Source: Candidatus Zixiibacteriota bacterium (GTDB lineage Bacteria; Zixibacteria; MSB-5A5; WJJR01). Taken from it: a DNA stretch of 38,435 bases. The stretch lies in the NCBI GenBank assembly GCA_036397555.1, contig DASWIS010000026.1, positions 1 to 38,435 on the forward strand, written 5' to 3'. A program made the position numbers and the translations under genes. The notes beneath the pieces were generated by a model. That model searched no databases and was not told the origin of the DNA. It worked only from the letters and a program-made list of their open reading frames with translations. Each line of letters starts with the position of its first letter. Within the stretch, counting starts at the first letter, position 1. Shown piece after piece: positions 1 through 7,838 of the stretch.

Positions 1-569
1 GAGCCGTTGAGCTGGACAGTGGAGTAGCGTCCCGCCATGCCGCGCACCACCAGTCTCTTGTCGTCGACGGCAGTGACACCGACGATGCGCTGGATCGCTT
101 CGCCGGCATGGCTGTCACCGCTGCGCCGAATCGTTTCCGCGGAAATCCCGTCGGTGACGCTCGCGGCCGACCGCCGCTTGATCAGTACAGCATCTTCGGT
201 CGCCCTGGCGCGTTCGGCGGTGACTTCGATCTTCTCGATCTCGGTGGCCTGAGTCGACAGGGAGGCATCCAGTGTCGTTGTCTGGCCGGATTGGACTTTC
301 ACGCCGGTGATCACCCTCTTGCTGAATCCGACACTCGCGACCACGACGGCGTGCTCACCCGCCGGAACATCCCGGATGTAATACCGCCCCTCCAAATCAC
401 AGGCGGCGCCGGTACTCGTCCCCTCGACGAGAACGCTCGCTCCGATGACGGGACGCCCGGAGGATTCATCAAGCACGACACCGGCAATCATGCCGGTATT
501 GGCCCCGGCTGCCGATGACACGAGCATGTACGTCGCGATGGCAATCGCCATGATTGCGACTTTCTTCAC
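1..569 (-). CDS. TonB-dependent receptor, N-terminal part (runs off window start)
   Basis: This is the N-terminal 189 residues of an outer-membrane TonB-dependent receptor; the rest lies beyond position 1. The minus strand reads from a GTG at 567-569, preceded by GAGGTG four bases away. It begins with a signal peptide (MKKVAIMAIAIATYMLVSSA). Residues ~26-110 form a carboxypeptidase-regulatory-like beta-sandwich (SSGRPVIGASVLVEGTSTGA, then DLEGRYYIRDVPAGEH), the usual N-terminal domain of SusC-like and other FCB-group receptors. The start of a plug domain follows (IEKIEVTAERA, then GEAIQRIVGVTAVD and VVRGMAGRYSTVQLNG). The family imports large or scarce ligands across the outer membrane using TonB energy. 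The substrate cannot be read from this fragment. An internal ATG at residue 7 would spoil the signal peptide, so the GTG is preferred. Confidence 0.85.
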   Translation of the reverse strand, partial: MKKVAIMAIAIATYMLVSSAAGANTGMIAGVVLDESSGRPVIGASVLVEGTSTGAACDLEGRYYIRDVPAGEHAVVVASVGFSKRVITGVKVQSGQTTTLDASLSTQATEIEKIEVTAERARATEDAVLIKRRSAASVTDGISAETIRRSGDSHAGEAIQRIVGVTAVDDKRLVVRGMAGRYSTVQLNG

Positions 570-852
570 AAGACACCTCGCTTGGGATTCAAACTGATCA
601 TCTGCGGATTTCTGCGCATCCTTGGCAATGCCCGCATGGGATTCGAATCAGATTGGACAACGAGAGTTCGTGGACATCGCACACGGGGAGTCAGGATCAT
701 TCCCAGCGTACGCTTGAACACACCGAGAGACCGACCCTTCCATTACAGGGCGCAATCGACACTCAGACCGTTATGTGAGTATGGAGAACCCGTTAAGGAT
801 CGATTAAGGGGAGATTGGCCTGGAGGTTTCCCACAGACTCGTGGGACGTGTG
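570..852. other. Intergenic region upstream of the receptor gene, with a direct repeat
   Basis: No gene is supported here. It lies between the 3' end of rpiA and the start of the receptor, both on the minus strand, and should hold the receptor promoter. A 15-base imperfect direct repeat sits at 579-593 (CGCTTGGGATTCAAA) and 633-647 (CGCATGGGATTCGAA), two mismatches, 54 bases apart. A second short direct repeat, TTAAGG-5-TTAAGG, lies near 793-810. Either could be an operator; neither matches a known box that I can name. Confidence 0.35.
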
Positions 853-1542
853 TCAGGGCGTGAGCACGCGGACTCCTGCCGGTCCTGCCACAATGACCGT
901 CGTCGCCAGTCCTAGAAACAAGCCGTGCTCGACGATGCCGACTCGTTGGCAGAGCCGGTCGGCCAACGCGGACGCGTCCGTGATCGGCCCAAAGTTGCAA
1001 TCGAGAATCATGTTTCCATGATCGGTGCGAAATGGCTCTGTCCCTTTCATGCGGACAGAGACCACCGCACCGAGCGACTCGACAAACTGCGCCTGGGTCC
1101 GCCAACCAAACGGGACAACCTCGACCGGCACCGCCCACTTCGTTCCCAAAACATCAGACATCTTGGAATCGTCAATCATGATCACTTCGCGGCGCGACGC
1201 CTGGGCCGCGATCTTCTCGCGCAGCAGCGCCCCGCCTCCCCCCTTAATCAGGTTGAGCTGCGGATCGACCTCGTCGGCGCCGTCCAGCGTGATGTCGATC
1301 ACCGGATTCTCTTCGAGTGTTGACAGCGGGATCCCCAGCGAACGGGCTTCGGCTTCGATCTCCTTTGAGCAGGGGATACCAACAATCCGCGTGAGGCGAC
1401 CGTCTTTCAAATATTGCGCCAGTTCACGGACAGCCAGAAGCGATGTGCTGCCATGCCCGAGTCCAACGGTCATGCCGGATTCAACCATGGCGGTCGCGTG
1501 CCGGGCTGCGAGTTGTTTGAGTTCTGTTTTGTCGTGTGACAT
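853..1542 (-). CDS. rpiA: Ribose-5-phosphate isomerase A
   Basis: RpiA interconverts ribose 5-phosphate and ribulose 5-phosphate in the non-oxidative pentose phosphate pathway, in the cytosol. The family signatures are present: DGADEVDPQLNLIKGGGGAL (active-site DGADE and KGGGGA loops) and the N-terminal phosphate-binding loop GLGHGSTS. In most RpiA proteins that loop reads GxGTGST, so the His is unusual. The ATG at 1540-1542 gives 229 residues, close to the usual 220-230. The frame stays open upstream to a TTG at 1624-1626, but the extra 28 residues are not family-like. No strong ribosome-binding site is visible at the ATG. The gene is divergent from the aminomutase-like gene at 2133. Confidence 0.93.
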   Translation of the reverse strand: MSHDKTELKQLAARHATAMVESGMTVGLGHGSTSLLAVRELAQYLKDGRLTRIVGIPCSKEIEAEARSLGIPLSTLEENPVIDITLDGADEVDPQLNLIKGGGGALLREKIAAQASRREVIMIDDSKMSDVLGTKWAVPVEVVPFGWRTQAQFVESLGAVVSVRMKGTEPFRTDHGNMILDCNFGPITDASALADRLCQRVGIVEHGLFLGLATTVIVAGPAGVRVLTP

Positions 1543-2132
1543 CGCGGTCGCCAAGGAAGCAGTCTGCCTGGGTTCGTTCAAGGCACGAATCCCCGCCCGA
1601 CGCTCGCGAGGCGACTTCGTGAGCAATCAGTGATGTAGCGGCCGTTCTTCGTCCCAGTCGGCGGACGAAATGGATAAGCTATGATATAACAAGCTGATAC
1701 GAGGGTTTTCCGCTGATCTGACGTCATCGGCCACCGTGCGGCACAAAAATCCCTGGGACTTTGACAACTCGTTATATAGCAATATCATAGGAATCACGTA
1801 CAATCGCGATTGCCTCCGGATTTCATTAGCGAAAGTGTTCCGAACCTCGTATTATCTATAGGGATAGCGTAAGTACCTCGGTAGTGGTTCCGGGATCGCC
1901 AGTATAGCTTGCGGCGACTTCCATTCCCGGTCGCACAACTTAAGACTCTGGATTCGCGCACGGTATATCCCGGCGCTTGAAAGCGACGGCCAAGAATGTT
2001 CGGATAGGAACAGTCAACGCGGACGGCTTGACCGAAGGGATCGTCAGAGCGTCGGATGATCCCGGAAGTTGGGGCAAGCCACAATCTCCGCCTCACACAG
2101 CCCCGGCAGGGGACACCGTGAAGGAGGAAGCT
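1543..2132. other. Divergent intergenic region / long leader of the aminomutase-like gene
   Basis: No protein gene is supported. AT-rich patches contrast with the GC-rich surroundings. A perfect 9-base inverted repeat, CTATGATAT (1679-1687) and ATATCATAG (1782-1790), brackets about 94 bases; its right arm overlaps a good plus-strand promoter. A second pair, ATATAAC (within 1684-1690) and GTTATAT (1771-1777), is nested inside. If the promoter is used, the leader before the ATG at 2133 is about 340 nt, long enough for a regulatory RNA, but I recognise no riboswitch consensus. A minus-strand ORF crossing this region and the next gene is a shadow. Confidence 0.4.
1761..1788 (+). promoter_or_regulatory. 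Sigma-70-type promoter candidate for the aminomutase-like gene
   Basis: TTGACA (1761-1766, 6/6 to the -35 consensus), a 16-base AT-rich spacer, and TATCAT (1783-1788, 5/6 to the -10 consensus). It is the best-looking promoter I found in the window. It faces the gene at 2133 and overlaps one arm of a 9-base inverted repeat, which could be an operator. Confidence 0.55.
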
Positions 2133-3299
2133 ATGACGCAGACAACCACCGGGCCGACCGCCAGGAGGCGGCGCGCCAAGTACGTCACCCATCTGGACCG
2201 CGTGACCGAACTCTCGGAACGAGAACGGCTCGCCCTCAAGCCGGTGACCGAGCGCTTTGCTTTTCGAGCGAATGATTACTACCTCAATCTGATCAACTGG
2301 GACGACCCCAATGATCCGATACGCCGCCTTGTGATTCCCCATGCGCAGGAAGCATTTGAGTTCGGCAATTGGGATGCCTCCAATGAATCGGCGATCACCG
2401 TACAGCACGGTGTGCAGCACAAATACGGAACAACAGTTCTGCTGCTGGTCAATGAGGTATGCGACGCTTACTGCCGCTATTGTTTCCGCAAGCGGCTCTT
2501 CACCAATGACAACGACGAAACGATCAACGATGTCTCCGCCGGCATTGAATACATTCGCGAGCACGCCGAAGTCGACAATGTCCTGCTGACCGGTGGCGAT
2601 CCGATGCTGTTGTCGAATCGGCGCCTCGACGGCGTGCTTTCGGCGCTGCGGGAAATCGACCATGTCCGGATCATCCGCATCGGCAGCAAGACGCCCGCCT
2701 TCAATCCGTTTCGCTTCCACGATCCCGAACTGCTCGCCATCTTCCGCAAGCATTCGCAACGCGACCGCCGCATCTATCTGATCTGCCATTTCGATCACCC
2801 GGTCGAGCTCACCGAGGAAAGCCGTGAGGCGTTGCGCCTGGTGCAGGAGGCGGGAGTCATCTGTGTCAACCAGTGCCCGATCATCCGCGGCATCTCCGAC
2901 GACCCGGGCGTGCTCTCGGCGCTCTGGAACGAGTTATCGTATCTTGGGGTGACGCCTTACTACATTTTTCAATGCCGGCCGACCGCGGGCAACTCGGCCT
3001 TCGAGCTGCCGATCACCGAAGCATATTTCAATATCGAAGAGGCCAAACGCCGTTGCTCGGGACTCGCCAAGCGCATCAAGTACGTTATGTCGCACGAGTC
3101 CGGAAAGATCGAGATCCTTGCGGTCGACGCGGAACACGTTTACCTGCGCTACCATCGCGCCAGGAACGCTGAGGACGAACAGCGCTTCATCGCGTGCGAG
3201 CGCAACGACGAAGCATTCTGGCTCGATCAGCTCCGGCCGCTGCCGGGGTACGTCAACGAGTACTACTCGAAAGCCGATCAGTTCCACGCCGTGGCGTGA
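2133..3299 (+). CDS. KamA-family radical SAM enzyme (lysine 2,3-aminomutase-like, substrate unknown)
   Basis: A 388-residue radical SAM/PLP protein of the lysine 2,3-aminomutase family. The [4Fe-4S]-binding motif CDAYCRYCF gives Cys110, Cys114 and Cys117, and LLTGGDPMLL is the SAM-binding GGD segment. The region SGLAKRIKYVMSHESGKIEI aligns with the KamA segment holding the PLP-binding lysine (PGGGGK in classical enzymes); here it is SGK, with Lys325 the likely Schiff-base lysine. The two aspartates that bind the lysine side chain in clostridial KamA fall at QCRP and YVMS here, so both appear lost. Lysine is therefore probably not the substrate. The start is fixed by AAGGAGG at 2121-2127, five bases before the ATG; the frame is open further upstream from a TTG at 1977. 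An intrinsic terminator follows directly. Confidence 0.85.
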   Translation: MTQTTTGPTARRRRAKYVTHLDRVTELSERERLALKPVTERFAFRANDYYLNLINWDDPNDPIRRLVIPHAQEAFEFGNWDASNESAITVQHGVQHKYGTTVLLLVNEVCDAYCRYCFRKRLFTNDNDETINDVSAGIEYIREHAEVDNVLLTGGDPMLLSNRRLDGVLSALREIDHVRIIRIGSKTPAFNPFRFHDPELLAIFRKHSQRDRRIYLICHFDHPVELTEESREALRLVQEAGVICVNQCPIIRGISDDPGVLSALWNELSYLGVTPYYIFQCRPTAGNSAFELPITEAYFNIEEAKRRCSGLAKRIKYVMSHESGKIEILAVDAEHVYLRYHRARNAEDEQRFIACERNDEAFWLDQLRPLPGYVNEYYSKADQFHAVA

Positions 3300-3319
3300 C
3301 AAACTCATCAAGACATCAC

Positions 3320-3348
3320 ACGGGCGGCCGATGCAGGCCGCCCGTTTT
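3320..3348 (+). terminator. Intrinsic terminator after the aminomutase-like gene
   Basis: A perfect stem CGGGCGGCC (3321-3329) / GGCCGCCCG (3336-3344), extended by an A-T pair, with a 6-base loop and the T-tract TTTT at 3345-3348. It starts 20 bases after the stop codon and separates this gene from the aminotransferase gene. Confidence 0.9.
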
Positions 3349-3424
3349 GAATGTGCATGGTCCTGTCTGATCCTGAAAAATGTTCGTGGCGCGGGCACTG
3401 GGGTCGGCCTATGATGGCGGCGCC

Positions 3425-4750
3425 ATGCACCTTCCCGCGGGAGCCGATGTGAGAATCGACAAACCGGTCAGTCTCAACATGAATGTCCGCGCCCTGGGGC
3501 AGTCTGCCACGCTGGCGATCAACGACATCAGTCGCAAGTTGAGCGCCGAAGGACACACGGTGTACCGGCTGGGATTGGGACAGTCCCCCTTTCCAGTACC
3601 ACAACCGGTAGTGGAAGCGCTCAAGGCGAACGCCCACGAGAAGGATTACCTCCCCGCAGCCGGACTCCCGGCGCTGTGCCAGGCGGTCGCCGACCACCAT
3701 CGGCGTCGCGATGGCGTCGAAATACGTCCGAGGGACGTACTGGTCGGGCCCGGCTCCAAGGAACTGATGTTTCTCTTGCAGTTGGTCTATTACGGAGAGT
3801 TGATCGTGCCGACTCCGTGCTGGGTCTCGTATGTGCCGCAGGCGGCGATCCTGGGACGACACGTAAGTCTCGTCCCAACCTCGGCGGACGATGGCTGGCA
3901 CATGACGGCCGAGAGTCTCATCAGTCTCTGCGAGCTTGAACGCGATGACTACCGACCGCGTATCCTGGTCCTCAACTATCCCAGCAACCCGGTCGGAAGC
4001 TCTTACACGACCGATGAACTGAAAGAACTGGCAGGCGTCGCCCGCAAATTCCAAGTCATCGTGCTCTCCGATGAAATCTACGGCCCCCTGCACCATCGGG
4101 GTGAGCACGTCTCGATCGCGCGCTACTATCCCGAGGGGACGATCATCAGTTCGGGGTTGTCGAAGTGGTGTGGCGCCGGCGGGTGGCGGCTGGGAACGTT
4201 TGCGTTTCCCAGCTCTCTGGATTGGCTGCATGCGAAGATGGCCGCCGTCGCCAGCGAGACCTACACTTCGGTCAGTGCACCGATTCAGTATGCGGCTGTC
4301 CGTGCCTTCGAGGGCGGGACAGCGATCGAACAGTATCTGTGCCATGCGCGTCGGATCCTCTCAGGTCTCGGACAACAATGCGTGGCCACGCTGACCCGAT
4401 CGCATATCAGCGTGACTCCGCCCGTGGGCGCATTCTATCTCTTCTTAGACTTCACTCCGCTGATGGACCATCTGGCCAGGCGCGGAATCCGGACGAGCGA
4501 TGCACTCTGTTCCAGACTGCTGGTAGAGACCGGTGTCGCTGTTTTGCCGGGAAACGCCTTCGGACGCCCCCCCCGCGAATTGACGGCGCGGTTGGCCTAT
4601 GTCGATTTCGATGGAGCAAAGGCGATGGCCGCCAGTGAGACGGTTCCCCTCGATCAGCCGCTGTCCGACGATTTCGTCGAATTGCTCTGTCTCAACGTGA
4701 TGAAGGCGACACGTCTCCTGGCCGATTGGGCAAACGGCGTCGATTCCTGA
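3425..4750 (+). CDS. PLP-dependent class I aminotransferase
   Basis: A fold-type I aminotransferase. It carries the substrate and cofactor motifs of the family: NYPSNPVGSSY (cofactor-contacting Asn), LSDEIYG (Asp and Tyr contacting the pyridine ring) and SGLSKWCGAGGWRLG. The Schiff-base lysine in SGLSK is residue 247 with this start, and the last motif also holds the phosphate-binding Arg. It should transfer an amino group between an amino acid and a 2-oxo acid in the cytosol; the substrate cannot be assigned. The protein ends with an extra helical stretch of about 30 residues. Starts at 3380, 3425 and 3479 are all ATG and in frame, and none has a good ribosome-binding site; 3425 has GGCGGC upstream. 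The terminator upstream implies its own promoter, so it need not share a pathway with the aminomutase-like gene. Confidence 0.87.
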   Translation: MHLPAGADVRIDKPVSLNMNVRALGQSATLAINDISRKLSAEGHTVYRLGLGQSPFPVPQPVVEALKANAHEKDYLPAAGLPALCQAVADHHRRRDGVEIRPRDVLVGPGSKELMFLLQLVYYGELIVPTPCWVSYVPQAAILGRHVSLVPTSADDGWHMTAESLISLCELERDDYRPRILVLNYPSNPVGSSYTTDELKELAGVARKFQVIVLSDEIYGPLHHRGEHVSIARYYPEGTIISSGLSKWCGAGGWRLGTFAFPSSLDWLHAKMAAVASETYTSVSAPIQYAAVRAFEGGTAIEQYLCHARRILSGLGQQCVATLTRSHISVTPPVGAFYLFLDFTPLMDHLARRGIRTSDALCSRLLVETGVAVLPGNAFGRPPRELTARLAYVDFDGAKAMAASETVPLDQPLSDDFVELLCLNVMKATRLLADWANGVDS

Positions 4751-4869
4751 CTCATTTCGGGCAGTACCGTCCCATACAAATCCGGTCAGAATCGTCCCCA
4801 GGGCCGTGCGTTCCCCTTGGCTGGTTGTTCCTGCGGTTTGTTAAGATTTTCCCGGTCGCAAGGAGCCGG

Positions 4870-4899
4870 TTGATTCGTCGATGGCCGTCGTTGTAGTAT
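4870..4899 (+). promoter_or_regulatory. Promoter candidate for the polyphosphate cluster
   Basis: TTGATT (4870-4875), an 18-base spacer and TAGTAT (4894-4899) lie 34 bases before the sixA-like ATG. The -35 overlaps CCGGTTGATT, which is mirrored by AATCAACGG just downstream of the -10, so a dimeric regulator could bind across the promoter. The match is moderate. Confidence 0.35.
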
Positions 4900-4933
4900 T
4901 ACTTCAATCAACGGGGCACATTGAGAGGAAAAC

Positions 4934-5671
4934 ATGAAGACGCTGTACCTTGTTCGGCACGCTGAAGCGGTCGGAAAAGGGAATGCGATTCCCGATTTCG
5001 AGCGTTCGCTGACGCCCAAAGGAATCAAGTCGGTGCGCGCGGTCGCACGCCGTCTGGCCAAACGTGACATCCGTCCCGATCAGATCGTGTCGAGTCCGGC
5101 CAATCGCGCGCTGGAGACGGCGCACATCTTCGCGAAGACCTTCGAGTATCCCCTCGAGCAAGTCGTCCTGAAATCGGCGCTCTATGACGACCAACGCATT
5201 CCGACGCTTCTGGAAGTTTTGCGCGGACTCGACGAGAGCGTCGAGTCCGCCTTGCTGTGCGGTCACGACCCACTGTTCACGGAGGCAGCCGGTGCGTTGA
5301 TCGAAGGATTCGACAAATCATTGCCCAAAGGCGCCGTCGTGGGGATGTCGGTCGAGGGCAACGAGTGGGCATCGGTGATGCCCGGCAGGGGACGCTTCAT
5401 TCTGTACGACTATCCCATGTCCAAAACCGAACTGCAAAAAAGACACAAAGTGCTTCGCCGCCGGCTGACCGAGAGCATGGTCGCTGAGCTGCTTACCGTG
5501 CTCGATTCCGTCGACCCGATCGCGGCGAAAGCGATTCGCGATTACACGACCAAAGCATGCCGGCGGGTGGCAAGCAGGTTTGTCCTGACAGCCGGGCACG
5601 CGGCGCTGATGCCGATGATCGTGACTCCCGCGACCCCGCCCAAAGACGCCGCGACAACGGCGTCTGCCTGA
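4934..5671 (+). CDS. SixA-like histidine phosphatase with C-terminal extension
   Basis: A histidine phosphatase superfamily protein of the SixA branch, which removes phosphate from phosphohistidine or other small phospho-substrates. The N-terminus MKTLYLVRHAEA holds the RH catalytic pair (Arg8, His9). SSPANRALETA supplies the second arginine and CGHDPLF the second histidine. SixA itself is about 160 residues; this protein is 245, with a basic helical C-terminal extension (after about residue 155) that I do not recognise. The start is supported by GAGAGGAAAAC before the ATG. It is the first gene of a run with ppk, ppx and a CHAD gene, so its substrate may relate to polyphosphate or phosphohistidine signalling; that is inference from position. 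Confidence 0.82.
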   Translation: MKTLYLVRHAEAVGKGNAIPDFERSLTPKGIKSVRAVARRLAKRDIRPDQIVSSPANRALETAHIFAKTFEYPLEQVVLKSALYDDQRIPTLLEVLRGLDESVESALLCGHDPLFTEAAGALIEGFDKSLPKGAVVGMSVEGNEWASVMPGRGRFILYDYPMSKTELQKRHKVLRRRLTESMVAELLTVLDSVDPIAAKAIRDYTTKACRRVASRFVLTAGHAALMPMIVTPATPPKDAATTASA

Positions 5672-5783
5672 GCCTGCGCACAGCAACACGCGTGCCGCCG
5701 ATCTGCCGCCCAAGCCGACGCGCGAGACGATCAACACAACTGGGCGACTGAAACGTACATCTTGTGAGAGGTATAAATAGCCG

Positions 5784-7838
5784 GTGAGCACACCCTTCGC
5801 CAGCAAAGAAGTCAGTTGGCTGTCGTTTAACGAACGCGTCCTGCAGGAAGCTTCCGATCCGTCGGTTCCTCTGATGGAGCGGATACGCTTCATGGGGATA
5901 TTCTCCGCGAACCTCGACGAGTTCTTCCGCGTGCGAGTGGCGACCCTGCAGCGGCTCGCCCGTCTGGGCAAACAGGCCAAAACGAGCGAGGGCCACAATC
6001 CCAAGAAAGTGCTGAAGGATGTGCAGGATATCGCGCTCCGCCAGTATCAGCGGTTCGACCAGGTGTACGAGGAGATCCTCAGGGTGCTGGCGGAACGCGA
6101 TATCCACTTCGTCACCGAAACAGAATTGACCGACGACCAGATGGAGTTTCTCAAATCGTACTTCCACAGCGCGGTACGCCCTCGCATCAGCCCGTTGCTG
6201 ATCGATCAACTGTCCAAGCTGCCCGATCTGCGTGACGATGCGACCTATCTGGCGGTCATCCTCCGCAACGGGGCGGGCAAATCATCGCCCAAACACGCGT
6301 TGATCGAGGTCCCTACAGGCGTGCTGCCGCGCTTTTTGTTGCTGCCCGCGGAGGGGAAAAAGCGATACGTCATGTTTCTCGACGATGTCGTCCGTTTCGG
6401 CCTCAAGCACATCTTCCGCGTGCTGCACTTTACGACGTACGAGGCGTACGCGATCAAGTTCACACGCGACGCAGAACTCGACTTCGATGACGACGTCTGG
6501 GACAGTTACATCAAGCGCGTCTCGCGCAGCCTGAAGCATCGCAAGGCCGGCATCCCGGTCCGCTTTGTGTACGACGCGAGGATTCCCCCGTCGCTGTTAC
6601 AGGTTCTCGTCAAGAAACTGCGTCTGACCAAGGACGATCCGTTGATTCCCGGCGGGCGATATCACAACTTCCGCGACTTCATGGTATTCCCCGAGCTGGA
6701 GTTGGGCAACGGGCGCTACGAGCCGCTGAAGCCGCTGTTCCCGGCCAGCGTGGACCGACGACGGCAACTGACCGATTCGATCGCGAAACGCGACATCCTG
6801 GTCCACTATCCGTATCAGACGTTCCAATACGTCGTCGACTTTCTCCGTGAAGCGTCGATCGACCCGCAGGTCCGGTCGATCAAATGCATGCTGTATCGGA
6901 TCGCCAGGGTCTCATCGGTCGCCAATGCGTTGATCAATGCGGCCCGCAACGGCAAACGCGTGACGGTCGTGCTGGAACTGCAGGCGCGCTTCGACGAAGA
7001 GAACAACATCTACTGGTCCAACCGTCTGCAGGAGGAGGGCGTGCGTGTCCTGCACGGAATTCCGGGGCTCAAAGTCCACGCCAAACTCTGTCAGATCACG
7101 AGGCAGGAGAAAAAATCCTCGATCCGATACGCCATCATCGGCACCGGCAATTTCAACGAGGAAACAGTCCGGACGTACAGCGACCACTGCCTGTTCACAG
7201 CGGACAAACGACTGACCGCTGAAGTGGCGCAAGTCTTTCAGTTTTGCGAGAGCACATTCCGTGCCCCGAGATTTCGGCACCTCTGGGTCGCGCCCTTCGA
7301 CATGCGCAAGAAGCTGCTGCGCCACATCCATGAGGAGATACGCACTGCGCGCAAGGGCCGCGAAGCATTCATCACGATCAAGGTCAACAACCTCGCCGAG
7401 GGCGAGGTGGTCCGCGCGCTCTACCGCGCCGCCCAGGAAGGCGTCCAGGTTCGGCTGATTGTCCGATCGATGATGTCGCTCATTCCCGGACGCGAGGGAC
7501 TCAGCGAGAATATCCAGGCCGTCGGCATCGTGGATCGCTTCCTGGAGCATACGCGCATCTTCGTGTTCGGCGGCGCGGGGCACCCTCAATACTTCATCTC
7601 ATCGGCCGATCTGATGCAACGGAACCTCGATCGTCGACTGGAGGTCGTCTGCCCGATCTACGATGCGTCACTCCAAAAGGAACTGCAGCGGTTCCTCGAC
7701 ATCCAATGGGCGGACAACGTCAAATCGCGAGTTCTGGACAGTGCACTGACCAACCGAATCCGCAACGGAACCGGCGGGCCGTCCGTGCGCGCACAGCAGT
7801 CCATCTATGACTACCTCAAAACGCAAGCGGTCGAGTAA
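5784..7838 (+). CDS. ppk: Polyphosphate kinase 1
   Basis: PPK1 reversibly transfers the terminal phosphate of ATP onto long-chain polyphosphate at the inner face of the membrane. Length (684 residues) matches the family. The N-terminal domain begins with SWLSFNERVLQEA. The autophosphorylated histidine lies in LKVHAKLCQI (His432, equivalent to His435 in Escherichia coli PPK), followed by YAIIGTGNFNEETVRTYSDH. The second essential histidine is in RFLEHTRIFVF (His589, equivalent to His592), followed by SSADLMQRNLDRRLEV. It uses a GTG start at 5784 with GAGAGG upstream; no ATG lies near. The 3' end overlaps the following exopolyphosphatase gene by 32 bases, which suggests translational coupling of synthesis and breakdown enzymes. 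Confidence 0.96.
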   Translation: MSTPFASKEVSWLSFNERVLQEASDPSVPLMERIRFMGIFSANLDEFFRVRVATLQRLARLGKQAKTSEGHNPKKVLKDVQDIALRQYQRFDQVYEEILRVLAERDIHFVTETELTDDQMEFLKSYFHSAVRPRISPLLIDQLSKLPDLRDDATYLAVILRNGAGKSSPKHALIEVPTGVLPRFLLLPAEGKKRYVMFLDDVVRFGLKHIFRVLHFTTYEAYAIKFTRDAELDFDDDVWDSYIKRVSRSLKHRKAGIPVRFVYDARIPPSLLQVLVKKLRLTKDDPLIPGGRYHNFRDFMVFPELELGNGRYEPLKPLFPASVDRRRQLTDSIAKRDILVHYPYQTFQYVVDFLREASIDPQVRSIKCMLYRIARVSSVANALINAARNGKRVTVVLELQARFDEENNIYWSNRLQEEGVRVLHGIPGLKVHAKLCQITRQEKKSSIRYAIIGTGNFNEETVRTYSDHCLFTADKRLTAEVAQVFQFCESTFRAPRFRHLWVAPFDMRKKLLRHIHEEIRTARKGREAFITIKVNNLAEGEVVRALYRAAQEGVQVRLIVRSMMSLIPGREGLSENIQAVGIVDRFLEHTRIFVFGGAGHPQYFISSADLMQRNLDRRLEVVCPIYDASLQKELQRFLDIQWADNVKSRVLDSALTNRIRNGTGGPSVRAQQSIYDYLKTQAVE

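Noticed and set aside
1795-2132. Lysine riboswitch in the leader of the aminomutase-like gene
   Set aside because: The leader is long, but I could not find the conserved lysine-riboswitch segments, and the enzyme seems to lack lysine-binding residues.
1794-2798. Long minus-strand open frame opposite the aminomutase-like gene
   Set aside because: It lies antisense to a clear radical SAM gene with an ideal ribosome-binding site, and its product has no recognisable domain; GC-rich codon bias produces such shadows.
2133-4750. Joint pathway for the aminomutase-like enzyme and the aminotransferase
   Set aside because: Both act on amino groups and are adjacent, but a strong terminator separates them and neither substrate is known, so no pathway is claimed.
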